From Toxotes chatareus (lineage: Eukaryota; Chordata; Actinopteri; Toxotidae), in assembly GCA_016801885.1 (NCBI GenBank), contig JAFBJY010001494.1, forward strand, positions 97,902 through 161,901: DNA of 64,000 nucleotides. The letters run 5' to 3'. Under the pieces are notes generated by a model, which was given only the letters and a program-made list of their open reading frames with translations, searched no databases and was not told the DNA's origin. Shown piece after piece: positions 36,098 to 47,079 of this stretch. Within the stretch, counting starts at the first letter, position 1, and each line of letters begins with the position of its first letter. The translations under genes were made by a program, and so were the position numbers.

Positions 36098-36447
36098 ATG
36101 TGAGGTGGCCTGCATTTAAACTCTCATTGGTGTTTTTAAGCTCTGAATTTACTTCTTGCAGTGCTGATACACAACACTTTAAGTTTAGATTACAGACTAT
36201 GTAGTAGCCAAAAAACACTGATTTGAATTACATTTTTACTCTTTATAGTGGCCAAAAAACACTGAAATATGTTACATTTTTATGCCAGAGAGTAACTCTG
36301 AGAGTTAATTTTTACTCTTATAGTGTTGGTCAGTTAACTCTAGATTAGTGTTGATATAAAACTCTGAGAACAGTGTAAAACACTGACTCTTTGGACCCAA
36401 ATAAACACCGAAATTGGTGTACAATATACTCCTAAAGTGTTAAATAT

Positions 36448-36467
36448 ACACTGTCAAATTTGCAGTG
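36448..36467. repeat. Right terminal inverted repeat of the 8.1-kb element
   Basis: Ends ATTTGCAGTG and pairs with 28372-28391. Confidence 0.8.
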
Positions 36468-36702
36468 TATATACAAACATTGCAAACAAACATTGCACTC
36501 TAAGAGGTGGAAAGAATAAATTACTGCACATGAGTTATTGCACATGGATAGTATTGTTATTGCCCATGGGTTATTGTACATGAATAGTAGTGTCCGGCAG
36601 GCTGTACTCCTTCCCTCTCCCTCTCCCCCTCCTGCCATATTCGGTGTTGTATAGTTTGATGGCTCTGGGGACAAAGGAGTCTCTGAACCGAGTCGGTTGG
36701 TT
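36468..36702 (-). mobile_element. LINE 3' end, right part
   Basis: Continues 28080-28371 without a gap apart from the TA duplication. It is the reverse complement of about 745-940: minus-strand frame AIKLYN-like end, then the AGGGGGAGAGGGAGAGGGA stretch and the UTR. It carries a short tandem duplication around TTATTGCACATG. The 5' truncation is near 36702. Confidence 0.9.
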
Positions 36703-36836
36703 GGTATTATGTGTATAATATAAAGAGCTTAGATGAAGCTCCATACTTTCAATATCTGTCTTATGGGGAATCTAAATATAATAATTGTTTGCTTTATGTC
36801 ACTTTTGTTTTTGCACATTGTGTAAAAGTGTATGGT

Positions 36837-36838
<2 letters not shown>

Positions 36839-36872
<34 letters not shown>
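36839..36872. repeat. (TG)n microsatellite
   Basis: An uninterrupted TG run of about 34 bases. Confidence 0.95.
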
Positions 36873-36873
<1 letters not shown>

Positions 36874-37025
36874 ACCTAGAGAAGGGGGCTGGAGCAGGAA
36901 GAGACAGCCTTTTAACCTCACATCCTGGATTCCTGGCTGCTGCAGACTTTTACATTAAAAGACATCATGAATCTCTGAGTTTCCCTTGTGTGAGTGTGTT
37001 TGAGTACAACATATATAACACAACG

Positions 37026-37584
37026 TGTCATGAAGTAGCTCTGCTGCCTCTGGGGATTGTCTGTTGGTGGTCTCTTTTCCTGTTTGTTTTCTCTTTTTGT
37101 CTGTCTGGTTGGTGTGGGCGTGGCTTGGCGTTTTCCTGGCTGGGTCCTCCTCATCAGGACGATTCCAATCACCTGTGCTCATCCTGGTGGCAACCTACCT
37201 CCCTCTCAGAGTATAAGAGACTCAGTTTTCCAGTCGGTCCTCGCCAGATCGTACCGCCATCTTCCCGGTGACTAGATCTATGAGCCTCGTGATTTTTTTC
37301 CTCTTTGTGATTAAGTGCTTTGAATCTTCTCTTTTGTGGTTTTGTCGACTTACCTTTTTGCCCCTCTCCTAACCGCTCACCTCTCCCTCCTTGCAGACTC
37401 CCATGGTCTCCTCCTCCCTGTGCTTCCTTCCCTCAGCCTCAGCCGACACTGTTTTCGGGATACCCCGCCGCCCTTAGTTCTTTTGGTTATTCTTTTGTTT
37501 TCTCTGTGAATAAACTGTTTTTACTCCCGAAGCTGCCTACGTCCTGCTTTTGGGTCCTGGCCCTGACTGACTCTGAGCATGACA
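37026..37584 (+). mobile_element. Solo LTR, 559 bp
   Basis: Starts TGTCATGA and ends GCATGACA. It is flanked by the 5-bp duplication CAACG (37021-37025 and 37585-37589). AATAAA lies at about 37508. A nearly identical LTR in reverse fills 63445-64000, so this family has moved recently. No internal region is present. Confidence 0.93.
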
Positions 37585-37589
37585 CAACG

Positions 37590-40340
37590 TATATAAATAA
37601 CTTATATAATCCTAAACCTGAGGGCAGTAGTAGCAGGGAAAAGGGAAAACGTGCAGCACAGCATTAATATTCAGCTGTTACAGTGTGAAGTGCAGCAGCT
37701 TCAGAGTCCTTCTCACCTCACTATGGCAGCAGAGAAGCAGCTAAAGGAGACGCAGCAGCCACAGATTTGTTCCATGCTGCTTACACACTAATTGTTCTCA
37801 CACTTGTATGAACTAATTACTTCCCTTTTTTTTCTTGTAATTAATGTGACTGACTCTCAGGGACTAACAGAACATTTACCTCCAAGCAGCAGTTACTCCA
37901 TCAGTATAGAGTCTCATTATTCAGTCGTGTAACAGGACGGAGTCAGACACACTCAGCAGCAGAGGACAGTGGAATCATCTTCCCTGATCCATCCTGTCTG
38001 TCTCATCCACATCCTGTAAGACTTTCTGCTTGTCAATAATCCAACCATCATAAATGATTGTCATTCACTGACATGAACTGCATCATGTTAAAATCAGAGC
38101 AAAACAGCAACGATTACAAAAAGACAGAAAGTCAAACGTGAGAGCACGATTGAATGTGGAGGAAGAGACAGAGATGAGGGTTCTACTTCAGTCCAGCTGC
38201 TGAAAACTGTTTCCACTGCAGTTCTACTCCAAGGTGAAAAAAATGCATAATATTACCTGACACTTCTAACAGACAGGAGCTGAAAACTTCACACAGAAAA
38301 TACAAGTGTCTCTGAATAACAAAGAGAGGAACGAGAGGAAGAGAAAGTGGGTGGACAAAGAGAAAAGAAGGAGCTGAGAGAGCAATGGAGGAGAGAAACT
38401 TTAAAGTCCAACAGTGATTCATCAGAGTTTGTGAAAACGACCTGATACTTGTCCTGAGTGTTCAGTCAGTGAACGAAAACCATGAAAACAAAGCTGATCC
38501 TTCATTTTACATTTATCATGAATGACTAAGGGACTTTTGTTTGGATCACTTGATTATTCATCTGAGAAAAGCAGTAAGTTCTTTGAGTTACTGAGTCACT
38601 GCAGTGTGTTCAAAACAACTATACTTATAGAAATGAAGGCGCTGATCACACAGTCTAAAACATAAGCTTCAGAAAAAAATGAATACATTTCATATGCTGA
38701 AGGAAATGTTAGGTTTGTGTCATGTCCGACAGTCGACAATCAACCAAATACCCAACAAATCGAAGTCATTTAGCTTTGTAGCTCTGCACACATCCTTCTT
38801 CAAACACTGTGGTTTATGACACAGCCAGTTAAGTCTGGACTTCAAACCAGTTCAAACACAGTCATGCAGCATGTAGATGCAGAATGTAAATCATTTTCTC
38901 AAACATCTGCACCAGCACTGAGGAATAAACATCAATGATAATTCATCATTATTTATGCAAAAAAAGAGAAGTTCAATGTTTCTGTTGTTTTACTGTTTGA
39001 AAAAGGAGAAACAATGTTTGTATATTTGAAGACTAAAATCAGCTGTGAAGAACATTTTCCTTTGTTTTCTTCTTTTCGGATGTTTTTGAAAAACAGATAA
39101 AATGAATCAGTGGATGTATCAGAATATGGAGAGAATCTTTGCACAAGCAGCACAAGCAGCTGCACACTGGTTCACACCTGAGAGAATAACGTCTGTCACT
39201 GTTCAGTTAGAAGAGCAAAGAAGAAGCAGGTGGTAGAAGAAAAACTGATGAGAGGAGGAAACGGAGGAGGGTGAGAAAAAGATGAATAATTACTGAACCT
39301 GCAACATCAACAGACGCCTGTCAGTGCCAAAGAAATGACTCTTATCAAGAAAGGCAGAGATTAAAGCAACTAGCCTCATCTTCATGTTCCAGATGGGGAG
39401 TCTGGTGGAGAAGAGACTGAGGTCCAAATTCTGGCAGGACACAAGAGAGCAGCTCCAGCCCTCTGACAGAAGACAGGCTGGGAGAAACACTTGACAGAAG
39501 TAAAAACCAATCTCATTTCTATTATCAGCTGAATAAATGTTCATTTTCTCAGCTCACCATCTGCTGGGCTACAGAGCTGATCAGCTCAGCAGACGTGTTG
39601 TGATCTAATAGGATCACACAGGTGGAGGCATGAAGGATGAAAACAGCTCTGCTCCAATGAAGGAAGCAGAACTAGAAACAGGCAGAGACACCTGCTGTAC
39701 TGATTTCATCAACACTAACAGAGAAACACAGAGATGGAGTGAAGTTTCATTCATGCATCTTAGTTTAATCTTTAAAGTTTATTCTGGACCATGGAAAATA
39801 AAAGCCCCAGAAAAAGCTGGTACTCCTGACATCGGGAATGAATTTTAAAATGACTCATGAGCTGATTCAGTATCATCCACATACAGAGACGATAGAAGCA
39901 AATGGGTCATTTAGCAAAGACAAACACATCAAAGATAAAACACAAACTTTCTACATGCTCCAAAGTCAGAAACACACTCAAACACCAAAATTCTCTTGTT
40001 GTTTCTCAGGCAAACACATGCACACCCTCCTACAGACTGTCCACACTGCTGCTCTCTGTGTCTGTGAGATCACTCGTCACCACTTTGTTCCTCCAAATAT
40101 AACACTGATAATATTTGTGTCTGTGAAAGGACACATATACACACACTGTTACACATTGTCCACCTCCTTTGTGGTTGTGTGAGGAGTGTGTGAAAGTGTG
40201 TGGAGGAGCGTCACATTGACTGACTTCTCCTCTCCTCTTGGTTCCACTCAGCTGCCTGTCACTGACTCTTCAGAGCAAAGTGTTGGAGGTTAAAGATCTA
40301 TTTCCTGAAGCTGGAGCTTTTAACAGCACACATTTGCATT
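37590..40340. other. No recognisable gene (2.75 kb)
   Basis: Unique-looking DNA with short frames only. No repeat family, splice-bounded exon or RNA gene was recognised. Confidence 0.45.
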
Positions 40341-40348
40341 CACATTCA

Positions 40349-40379
40349 AATTCGCAGGGGTCAGGGGTCAGGTAAGTAT
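40349..40379 (-). pseudogene. Truncated U1 snRNA relic
   Basis: On the minus strand it begins ATACTTACCTG (U1 nt 1-11) and jumps directly to ACCCCTGACCCCTGCGAATT (around U1 nt 88-105). The 5' flank CAACTGCAGCTC is identical to that of the full U1 gene, so it is a copy with a large internal deletion. Confidence 0.75.
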
Positions 40380-40425
40380 GAGCTGCAGTTGTATATGTCA
40401 GCTTTTGCAGTCTGTCCACAAAACC

Positions 40426-41454
40426 ACTAGTCAAGCTGTCTCTTGGGAAAGAAAAGCAAAGGCCCACCTTGTACACTTTTCTTGTCTCAAAGACGCCAGC
40501 ATCCCCACCAAAGCCTAAAAATAAAGCATACCAGCGAAATCACAACATCTAGCACACATTTCTTCCACAAACAAGCAGCAAAGTCGGACAGGAGAGCTCA
40601 CACTTCATTTTGTCATGGAAAGGCCACGCCCACTTCCCCAATTCCAATGGGAACACGGGTAATTGTCATGACTAAACACGCCACTCTGTAGCGTACGCCA
40701 GAGAGCTTCTGCAGAGCAACACTGCCGCTCTGTGGACAGACTGCAAAAGCTGACATGTAACTCCAAATCAACAAAGCCACTTCACAAAATGGAGAGCCTT
40801 CAACAGGTTAGCACATGGGCATTCCTGACACATTGTGTTTTCTTCTACACACACGCATCAGGGGAGAGCGCGAACGCAGTCCCCCACTACCAGAAATTAT
40901 GCAGTCGAGATTCCCACATTTGGGGAATTCGCAGGGGTCAGCACAGCCGGAGTGCAATGGCTGAGCCTCACCCTGGGTGAACCACCTTTTTGATCATGGT
41001 ATCTCTCCTGCCAGGTAAGTATGAGCTGCAGTTGGAAGAGAGCGGGTGGTGGTCACAAGGCACAGCACTCTGGCTGACGGTGCCTACAAGGGCATAATCC
41101 CACATTTCAGTGCCTTGAGCATCAGCTCCCCTTTTTTCTGTTACATTTATGGCTGAAAAGACACAAACACTGCTGCAAATAGGCTGCGGCGTGCGGCAAA
41201 CGCGCATTGTTGGATCCACCCATCATGCACTGCTCTGCCAAAAATAAAGGAACACTGTGTCAAATGCCACTAGTCAAGCTGTCTCTTGGGAAAGAAAGCA
41301 AAGGTCCACGTGGTACACTTTTCTTGTCTCAAAGACGCCAGCATCCCCTCCAACGCCAGAGAGCTTCTGCAGAGCAACACTGCCGTTTTGTGGACAGACT
41401 ACAAAAATTGACATATAACTCTAAATCAACAAAGCCACCTCACAAGATGGAGAT
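40426..41454. repeat. Direct and inverted repeats around U1
   Basis: 40426-40510 is repeated at 41262-41355 (both contain GTCAAGCTGTCTCTTGGGAA). 40696-40795 is repeated at 41356-41454 (CCAGAGAGCTTCTGCAGAGC). A segment at 40390-40422 is the reverse complement of part of these (about 40731-40760 and 41386-41415). The U1 gene lies between the repeats and its truncated copy lies outside. Confidence 0.8.
40859..41022 (-). ncRNA. rnu1: U1 spliceosomal snRNA gene
   Basis: The minus strand reads as a 164-nt U1 snRNA, the standard vertebrate length. The 5' end ATACTTACCTGGCAG carries the sequence that pairs with 5' splice sites. Stem-loop I has CATGATCA, stem-loop II has ATTGCACTCCGG, the Sm site reads AATTTCTGG (allowed by the AUUUSUGG pattern), and the terminal stem ends GCTCTCCCCTG. 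There are several substitutions against human U1, mostly compatible with pairing as judged by eye. Upstream (41030-41110, minus-strand promoter side) must hold a PSE; GTGACCACCACCC at about -40 to -55 is a candidate. The gene could be functional or a recent copy, since U1 is multicopy in fish. Confidence 0.9.
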
Positions 41455-41462
41455 GAACCACA

Positions 41463-41831
41463 CTAGTTTAGGGATGATATTTTTTGTTTATTCTGAATCA
41501 AAAATGGAGATAAAAGGCTTATAGCACACAATATGAAAAACTCACAGATACAATCAGCATAAATAAACAATACAACAAACACATCCCACTGAACTGAAAC
41601 ACTGACATCAACTAAAAAAGGTATTGACTTACTGAAAACCTTGGAGGTGATCTGGACTTTCCTGTAGTTTCCTCTTGTCCTTGTAACAGCAGTAGCTCCT
41701 CCCTTCCTTGTCAATAATTGTGCAGAAATATCTGAGTGGTTCTTTCTTCCTAAATCATGAGCAAGTCCTGTCCAGTCCAACTGTTTCTGCTCCTGTTTGA
41801 CTTCTGAACTTGTCTCTGGCTGTGTGTCCAC
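41463..41831 (-). other. Unidentified repeated ORF, copy 2 of 3
   Basis: The same frame as 16349-16618, running further downstream before a stop. It has no ATG. Confidence 0.3.
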
Positions 41832-41890
41832 TTACTGCAGCCTGTGACATCAGGCTGTAGAATGTTGATACATCAAAGGCATCAAAGAAC
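41525..41890. repeat. Third copy of a 370-base duplicated block
   Basis: Nearly identical to 47930-48285 and similar to 16325-16680. It contains the unidentified minus-strand ORF (41463-41831). It ends in a short CA run and telomere-like CCCTAACCCTAACC at about 41977, as at the other copies. Confidence 0.85.
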
Positions 41891-41893
41891 ACA

Positions 41894-41927
<34 letters not shown>

Positions 41928-42059
41928 TACTTGTACTTATTCATTTGTGAGGACACTTGCTGACATAATGCCCTTACCCTAACCCTAACCAAAACCCAAT
42001 TCTAACCCCGAAACCAAGTCTTAGCCCTCAAACAGCAACATGAACACAGATGGAAACAC

Positions 42060-42954
42060 TGCAGAGCTGCTTTGGATGGTTTAACAGGTAGAGATCATCA
42101 AATAATGGAATGACCTGATACCTTCATCTGTTTCCATAAACACATGGAGGAAATCTCCCAAACACAAACTTAACCACAATGTGATTCACAGGTAACAAAC
42201 ACACTTGCATGTAAACTCTCACACCAGCATAAAAATAAGTCATTGTTTTAGGATCTGAAGAAGAAGATCCAGGATGAAGGAGATCAGGAGACAGGAGCCC
42301 CACAACAGAAGAAAAGAGAAATAAAAGAAATACAATTAAAACATAAACTTCCAAACAGATGAAGAATCACCTTAAAGTCATTCTAGTAAACAAAGTTTTG
42401 TTTCTGGACCCAGACTGAGAAAATACCAGTAACTGAAAATAATGATGAAATAATGTTGGAGGAAAAAAATGCTTCCTCCTTCCATCCAGCCTGGTTATTT
42501 TACAGCTTCTACTCCCAGAACATGATGATATAGAGTCAGCTTTAACTTTCACCATCAGCTTCCTACTTGATTCAGGTGACAGGTGTAACTGTTATCTCAG
42601 TGTGATGCAGAGAAGAGACCAACATACAGCAGGACTCTGTGGATTTAAGGTCTAACAGCACAAGATAAGTTGAATGAGATTTAAAAGAAACATGAGTCAA
42701 AATGATTCTCTGTGCAGCAGCTGATCTGTTGCAGAAACAACTAAAACTGTCTGTGGCAATGGAGAGATAGTGAATATCACTCCTCACTTTCAATAAAGAG
42801 GTGAACACAGAAAATAATGTCTACTGCAAAGTCACAGGAAAACCAGAGTGTGAGGAAAGAGCACATTACTGTATTGATGAAAAAACAAAGATCTGATGGA
42901 TAAAAACTCTTCTCAAAGTTTGAATGTAGGTGGTGCAAAGCACAGAGAGCAGAG
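42060..42954. other. No recognisable gene
   Basis: AT-rich spacer before duplication copy B. Confidence 0.45.
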
Positions 42955-44146
42955 AGAGATGAAGAACCCTCTGAAACCCAGTCCTGGAGTCCTTGAAGAA
43001 GGACTTATTATGGACTGACAGGAGACAGAAAGACACTTTCCAGTCATTTCTACCAGCAGTCAGCAGACAAAAACTCATGAGAGCACCTTTACACCTCACT
43101 GTGACAAAAGAGAACCAGCCCAGTTCAGCCTCTGCACAGCTCTGAGGGACAAACACTGCTGTGACTGTATTTAAGAGGCAACATACTGTGATTCACAACT
43201 GACAACTGACAATCATATCACTAATAAACCGTTAAATTCAATAGCTAATTAAAAAGCCAACAGGAGAACACTGTTTCTTTTACAGGCTGTTGGTATAAGA
43301 TTTGAAGGAGAACAATGATTGAGACCTTAAGTGAGATTAGTTTCTTTGTGAGCTCATTATCAAGTTTGTCGTGGGCACAGGATGAAGCAGGATGAACGGT
43401 TTGTATTTTTAGGTAAGAAGTTTTTGGCCACAATCCCAGTTGCCATTTAAAGCACAGACTCATCACTCTGCCTCCACAAAGGCTCTAATCTAGTCACAAA
43501 CTGCTTCAGTCAAAGAGAGAGAAACAAATAAATAAAACAATAAGAACAGCAGATAAAACTCAAGAGAGGAGCAGATATAGAACACAAGTGTAAACGTAAA
43601 ATACGTTACCTAAAAACCTGTCTGAACAGATGGTTTTGTATCTGCTTTGTGAAAGAGTCCACAGAGTCCACACACCTCAGACTTACTGGGAGATTATTCC
43701 AAAGTTTAGAGGCTGCAAACTGGAAAGCACAATCTTCCTGAGTCTTAAAACATGTCCGAGGTACATTTAGAAAGTCCTGACCTAAGAGATCAGCTCATGG
43801 TGTGGGGCTGCAGAAGGTCCATGGTATACTGTGGAGCCTGGACATGTAACAGTCACTTCTGCACAATGAACTTCAGCGATGGTTTAGGAATTAAATCTTT
43901 TGAAGTCAGCACATTATACAGGGACAGTGATACACCTGGATGTGTTTCAGCCAACCACCAACAGTGTGAGCTGCACACTGAATGTGATATTTCAGTGTTA
44001 GAGACAGAAACAGGATTTTCCATTGTGTTGGTTGTAGTCACATCAAGTCATGATATGAATGGTCACTAACAGTCAAACTGTGCTGGAACAGTGAAAAAAG
44101 TGTTTTTCCACTTTATTGCACAGCAAATGAAGTTGTTGATCTGAGT

Positions 44147-45672
44147 GTGGCGAGCGAGGGAGATGAGATAGATGATAATGGGGGTTGTAGCAGATAGCGG
44201 ATGGTGTCGATCACTACAACACCCAACTAAGAGCAACCTACGAAGCCAGACAACACCACCTTGGGAATTTCGCCCAAGGAAATCGTTTTAGTCAACTGTA
44301 CCAACTCCAAGGCACCCAGGTTCGTTTTACAACGGGCAGAGACGTGGTTCCAGAGCAATAATCAATATACTTTATTTCAAAATAACTTCAGTATGTCTTT
44401 AAACATTATAAAACACCATTCACACACAGAGTATTAAAATACTATAAAACAGCATTCACACACAGGGGACGTGAGGGAAAAGGGGGGAGACCCTATCAGG
44501 GCTGAGGCTTACCAGGGAGCCAGCTCGAGGAGAGGAGTGAGGGATCCCAAATAATATACAAAAATTATCACCCCAGCCGCACGTGACAGCCACACACACC
44601 CACGCACACGTAGTGAAAGGAACCCAGGACCAGAGGAGGCACATGACACAGGAAAGAGGGGGAAACCACCACCCGGCACCACGACCACCACCACCTTCAG
44701 CTCTCAGCCACTGAAAAGGGGACAAGGAAATAAAATTAGTGGAAAACACAGGAAAACAAATAACCAATATACAAATACTAACAAAAGAAAATAAATCAAT
44801 GCTTACAAATTAATCAAAGCACTAAGAATATCAGTAACTAAACAAAACATAAAATTCTTGTCACAAGCAAAAGAAACAGTCAAGGAACAAAAAAAAAAAA
44901 AAAAAATCCAACTGAGTATCAGGGCTAATTGAATCACAGAAGGTCAAAAATAAGCAAGAAAAGAAAGAAAAAAGAAAAATAAATAAACCAGCACAGGACC
45001 TAGTTAAACACAATATTTAATAAACCAAATAATCTAACCTAACAGAAACAAAGCTATAAAAAAAAAAAATCAAAACAATAACCCAAAACCCATTCTAACT
45101 AAATGCAACAAAGGAAATGGGGGCATTAAATAAAGAGCAACCCCACCGTGCATTCATTCAATTTTTAAAAGTCCAGGCCCAAGGCAAACGAAACTGCCCA
45201 TTCAATACTCGCGTAGGTAGGGGGTGATTGCGTTGTCCACCTGCGCAGCCCGACAGCAGCAACACCGGAGCGCCCGAGCGACCGGCAGAACCGCAGCGGA
45301 GAACCGCGGCAGAAACACCCCGGTAAGGTTGAACATTGCAAAGCAGCAGTATTTCTGACAAAGCAGCTGGCAAATAATTCTCGATCAGGCTACGTGTGAT
45401 CACCTGAGGGAGAGAGAAGCTGAGCATGTCCACTCAGCAACAGTGGAGGCTAGCAGCAACCTGCGGCTGATTTGCAGCACTGGGAATGAACCCACGAGCC
45501 GCGCACGTCGGTGGAGGATCGGCAGTTTGGCGTCTGTGCCAGCGGCGACAAGGCGGAGGGAAGCGGGTGACCAGGAAGTGGGCCTCGGAGCCAGGAGCAA
45601 GAGAGGGTCAAGATGGCCAAAGCACCCTTTTATAGAGTGCCCTCATGTGGTGATAGGCTAACGAGGACCGAG
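44147..45672 (-). mobile_element. LTR-like insertion of 1.5 kb
   Basis: Absent from copy A, where GATCTGAG continues into TTCTACTAAAGCACTGCC. On the minus strand it starts near TGCCTCGGTCC, has a TATA box (TCTATAAAAGGG, about 45630-45640), a GC-rich stretch, AATAAAG at about 44363, and ends CTCGCTCGCCACA. TG...CA ends and this promoter-to-polyA order fit a long LTR. No clean target duplication was found and about 12 bases of copy A are missing, so an alternative is another Pol II-transcribed repeat. Confidence 0.5.
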
Positions 45673-45826
45673 GCAAGCACTGCCAACTCACTGATAACTA
45701 CAATCAATATTCCTACTCCAACTTTTCCCCAGCTAAGCAGGAAAAGTTTGGTTTGCATTATCAGTAACATAACACAGCTCTGATATGGCTGTAACTGATC
45801 AGTAAACAGTGACATAAGGCTGATAT

Positions 45827-46906
45827 TATTAACTGGTCACTCAGTGCATTGGACAAAATTTTCCCACAAAGAAAAGAGTCACCGGGAGAACCACTCTGCC
45901 CTGAGGGGACATTCGCCATGGGTATGTCCGAGATGCTTGGGACTCCTGGCATCTGGTATGCCTGGAAGCGCTGTCCCCGGAAGACGTGGAGGATCTATTT
46001 ATCTATTGGACATTGATAGCAGGGATACTACTGATTGGCCTGGGTACTGCCCTGATCTATCGGAGAATTGGAAAAACCGCTGCTGGCAAATCGGCACTAC
46101 CGCTAAGCGCGGAGATAAAACAGCACCACGGGTTCATGGATACTCGGCTGACAGAATTCCAACAGAAGATGGCTCGGATCGAAGGACTGATCAGTGACAT
46201 CTCAGCCCGATCTGAGGAGGAACAGAGACGAAGTGATAACATCGGAAGACAGTCCGAACACCTGTTAAGATCGGTGAAGGGACTGTCTGTCAAGCTTGAG
46301 GAGATGTCGAAGCTACTCCATGCATCTGCAGGGGATGATGAGCGCTGATACCAGACTGATTGATTACTGATCTAGATAAATTCAACGCAGATCAATAAAA
46401 TTGCTTCGTGCATATTGGCTGTATTGTTTCTGTCCCTCGCCCCCCCTCCCGGCCTAGAAGAATAGCTCTGCAGCTGTGCTCCTATCAAATTCCTATGCAG
46501 CTCGTATCTCCCTTCAAGGACAACTGATGAACTGACCTGTAAACATCCTGGCAGTCTAGGTCATACAAATCGCAAACACTTCTCATAGACTGATGCACAC
46601 ACACTCCCCTCCCTACCCACCCCCCATCTACCGTCTGCCTCCGCACCTTATCTTTTGTAACCCCCCCCCTCCCTATGTGTCCATTAAAAAATTCCAGCAT
46701 GTTTCCACGTGTACTGTGTACAAAAGTCATAATGTATGATGTGACTGTGTGTCAAATGTATGTATTGCAACTTGCAAATTAACTTTCAGGAAAGCGTGTG
46801 GTGGTGCAAACATTTTTGCTGCGGCCCGGAGGCTATACTCCTTAACGAAATTTCGCCTGTACTTCTGTGCAAGTGACAATAAAGTTCCTATCCTATCCTA
46901 TCCTAT
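45827..46906 (+). mobile_element. LINE-tailed insertion carrying a small membrane-protein ORF
   Basis: Inserted between TGATAT and CCCAAAGTAC of copy A (junction at about 15227). It ends with GACAATAAAG and a (TATCC)n tail, typical of LINE-mobilised DNA in fish. An earlier AATAAA lies at 46394. The coding frame is 45905-46348. No RT is present, so it is either a 5'-truncated or non-autonomous LINE or a retroposed transcript. Confidence 0.75.
45905..46348 (+). CDS. Small single-pass membrane protein with coiled coil, unidentified
   Basis: The frame is open from 45905 (after TGA 45902-45904) to a stop at 46346-46348. It has no in-frame ATG; ATG codons at 45919 and 45925 lie in another frame, so a 5' exon, frameshift or non-AUG start is needed. 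The order is an acidic lead (LSPEDVEDL), one hydrophobic segment (FIYWTLIAGILLIGLGTALI), a basic stop-transfer (YRRIGK), then about 85 hydrophilic residues with heptad-like repeats (GFMDTRLTEFQQKMARIEGL) ending SAGDDER. This looks like a type-III-like membrane anchor plus coiled coil. The family is not recognised. Confidence 0.5.
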   Translation, partial: GDIRHGYVRDAWDSWHLVCLEALSPEDVEDLFIYWTLIAGILLIGLGTALIYRRIGKTAAGKSALPLSAEIKQHHGFMDTRLTEFQQKMARIEGLISDISARSEEEQRRSDNIGRQSEHLLRSVKGLSVKLEEMSKLLHASAGDDER

Positions 46907-47079
46907 CCCAAAGTACAAACAAGAGCACAGGAGTGAGACTAAACTCCAAACTGTAGAGACTGAGGTAGAAGCTGCAAAAGTCCTGAGAGCTGAAAACAGA
47001 GAGACGTTTTAGAACAGAGCTTTCTCTCTAATCTTCAGCATAGATACACAAGTTTAGCTACTGAAGACACAGCTAAGGA

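Larger units (their letters stand above)
28372..36467 (+). mobile_element. 8.1-kb two-gene DNA element with TA target duplication
   Basis: The ends are imperfect inverted repeats: CACAGCAAATTGAATAGTGT at the left, and CACTGCAAATTTGACAGTGT read inward from 36467. It is flanked by TA on both sides (28370-28371 and 36468-36469). Removing the element plus one TA rebuilds the uninterrupted LINE sequence AAAGTATATAC seen at about 930. Subterminal GAGTT/AACTC motifs are dense at both ends (28400-28560, 36290-36400). It carries gene 1 (29642-33394) and gene 2 (33399-35823) in the same direction. The CACTG-like ends, TA duplication and large transposase suggest the CACTA-Mirage-Chapaev group, but this assignment is tentative. 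Confidence 0.9.

Noticed and set aside
36711..37271. Open frame of 186 codons across a TG microsatellite
   Set aside because: It crosses the microsatellite and runs into the solo LTR; no domain, no conserved start.
41970..41992. Telomere-like CCCTAACCCTAACC, and a similar CCTAACCT run at 48362-48382
   Set aside because: Only two or three imperfect units, beside CA microsatellites in both duplicates; common in fish intergenic DNA and not a telomere or fusion scar.
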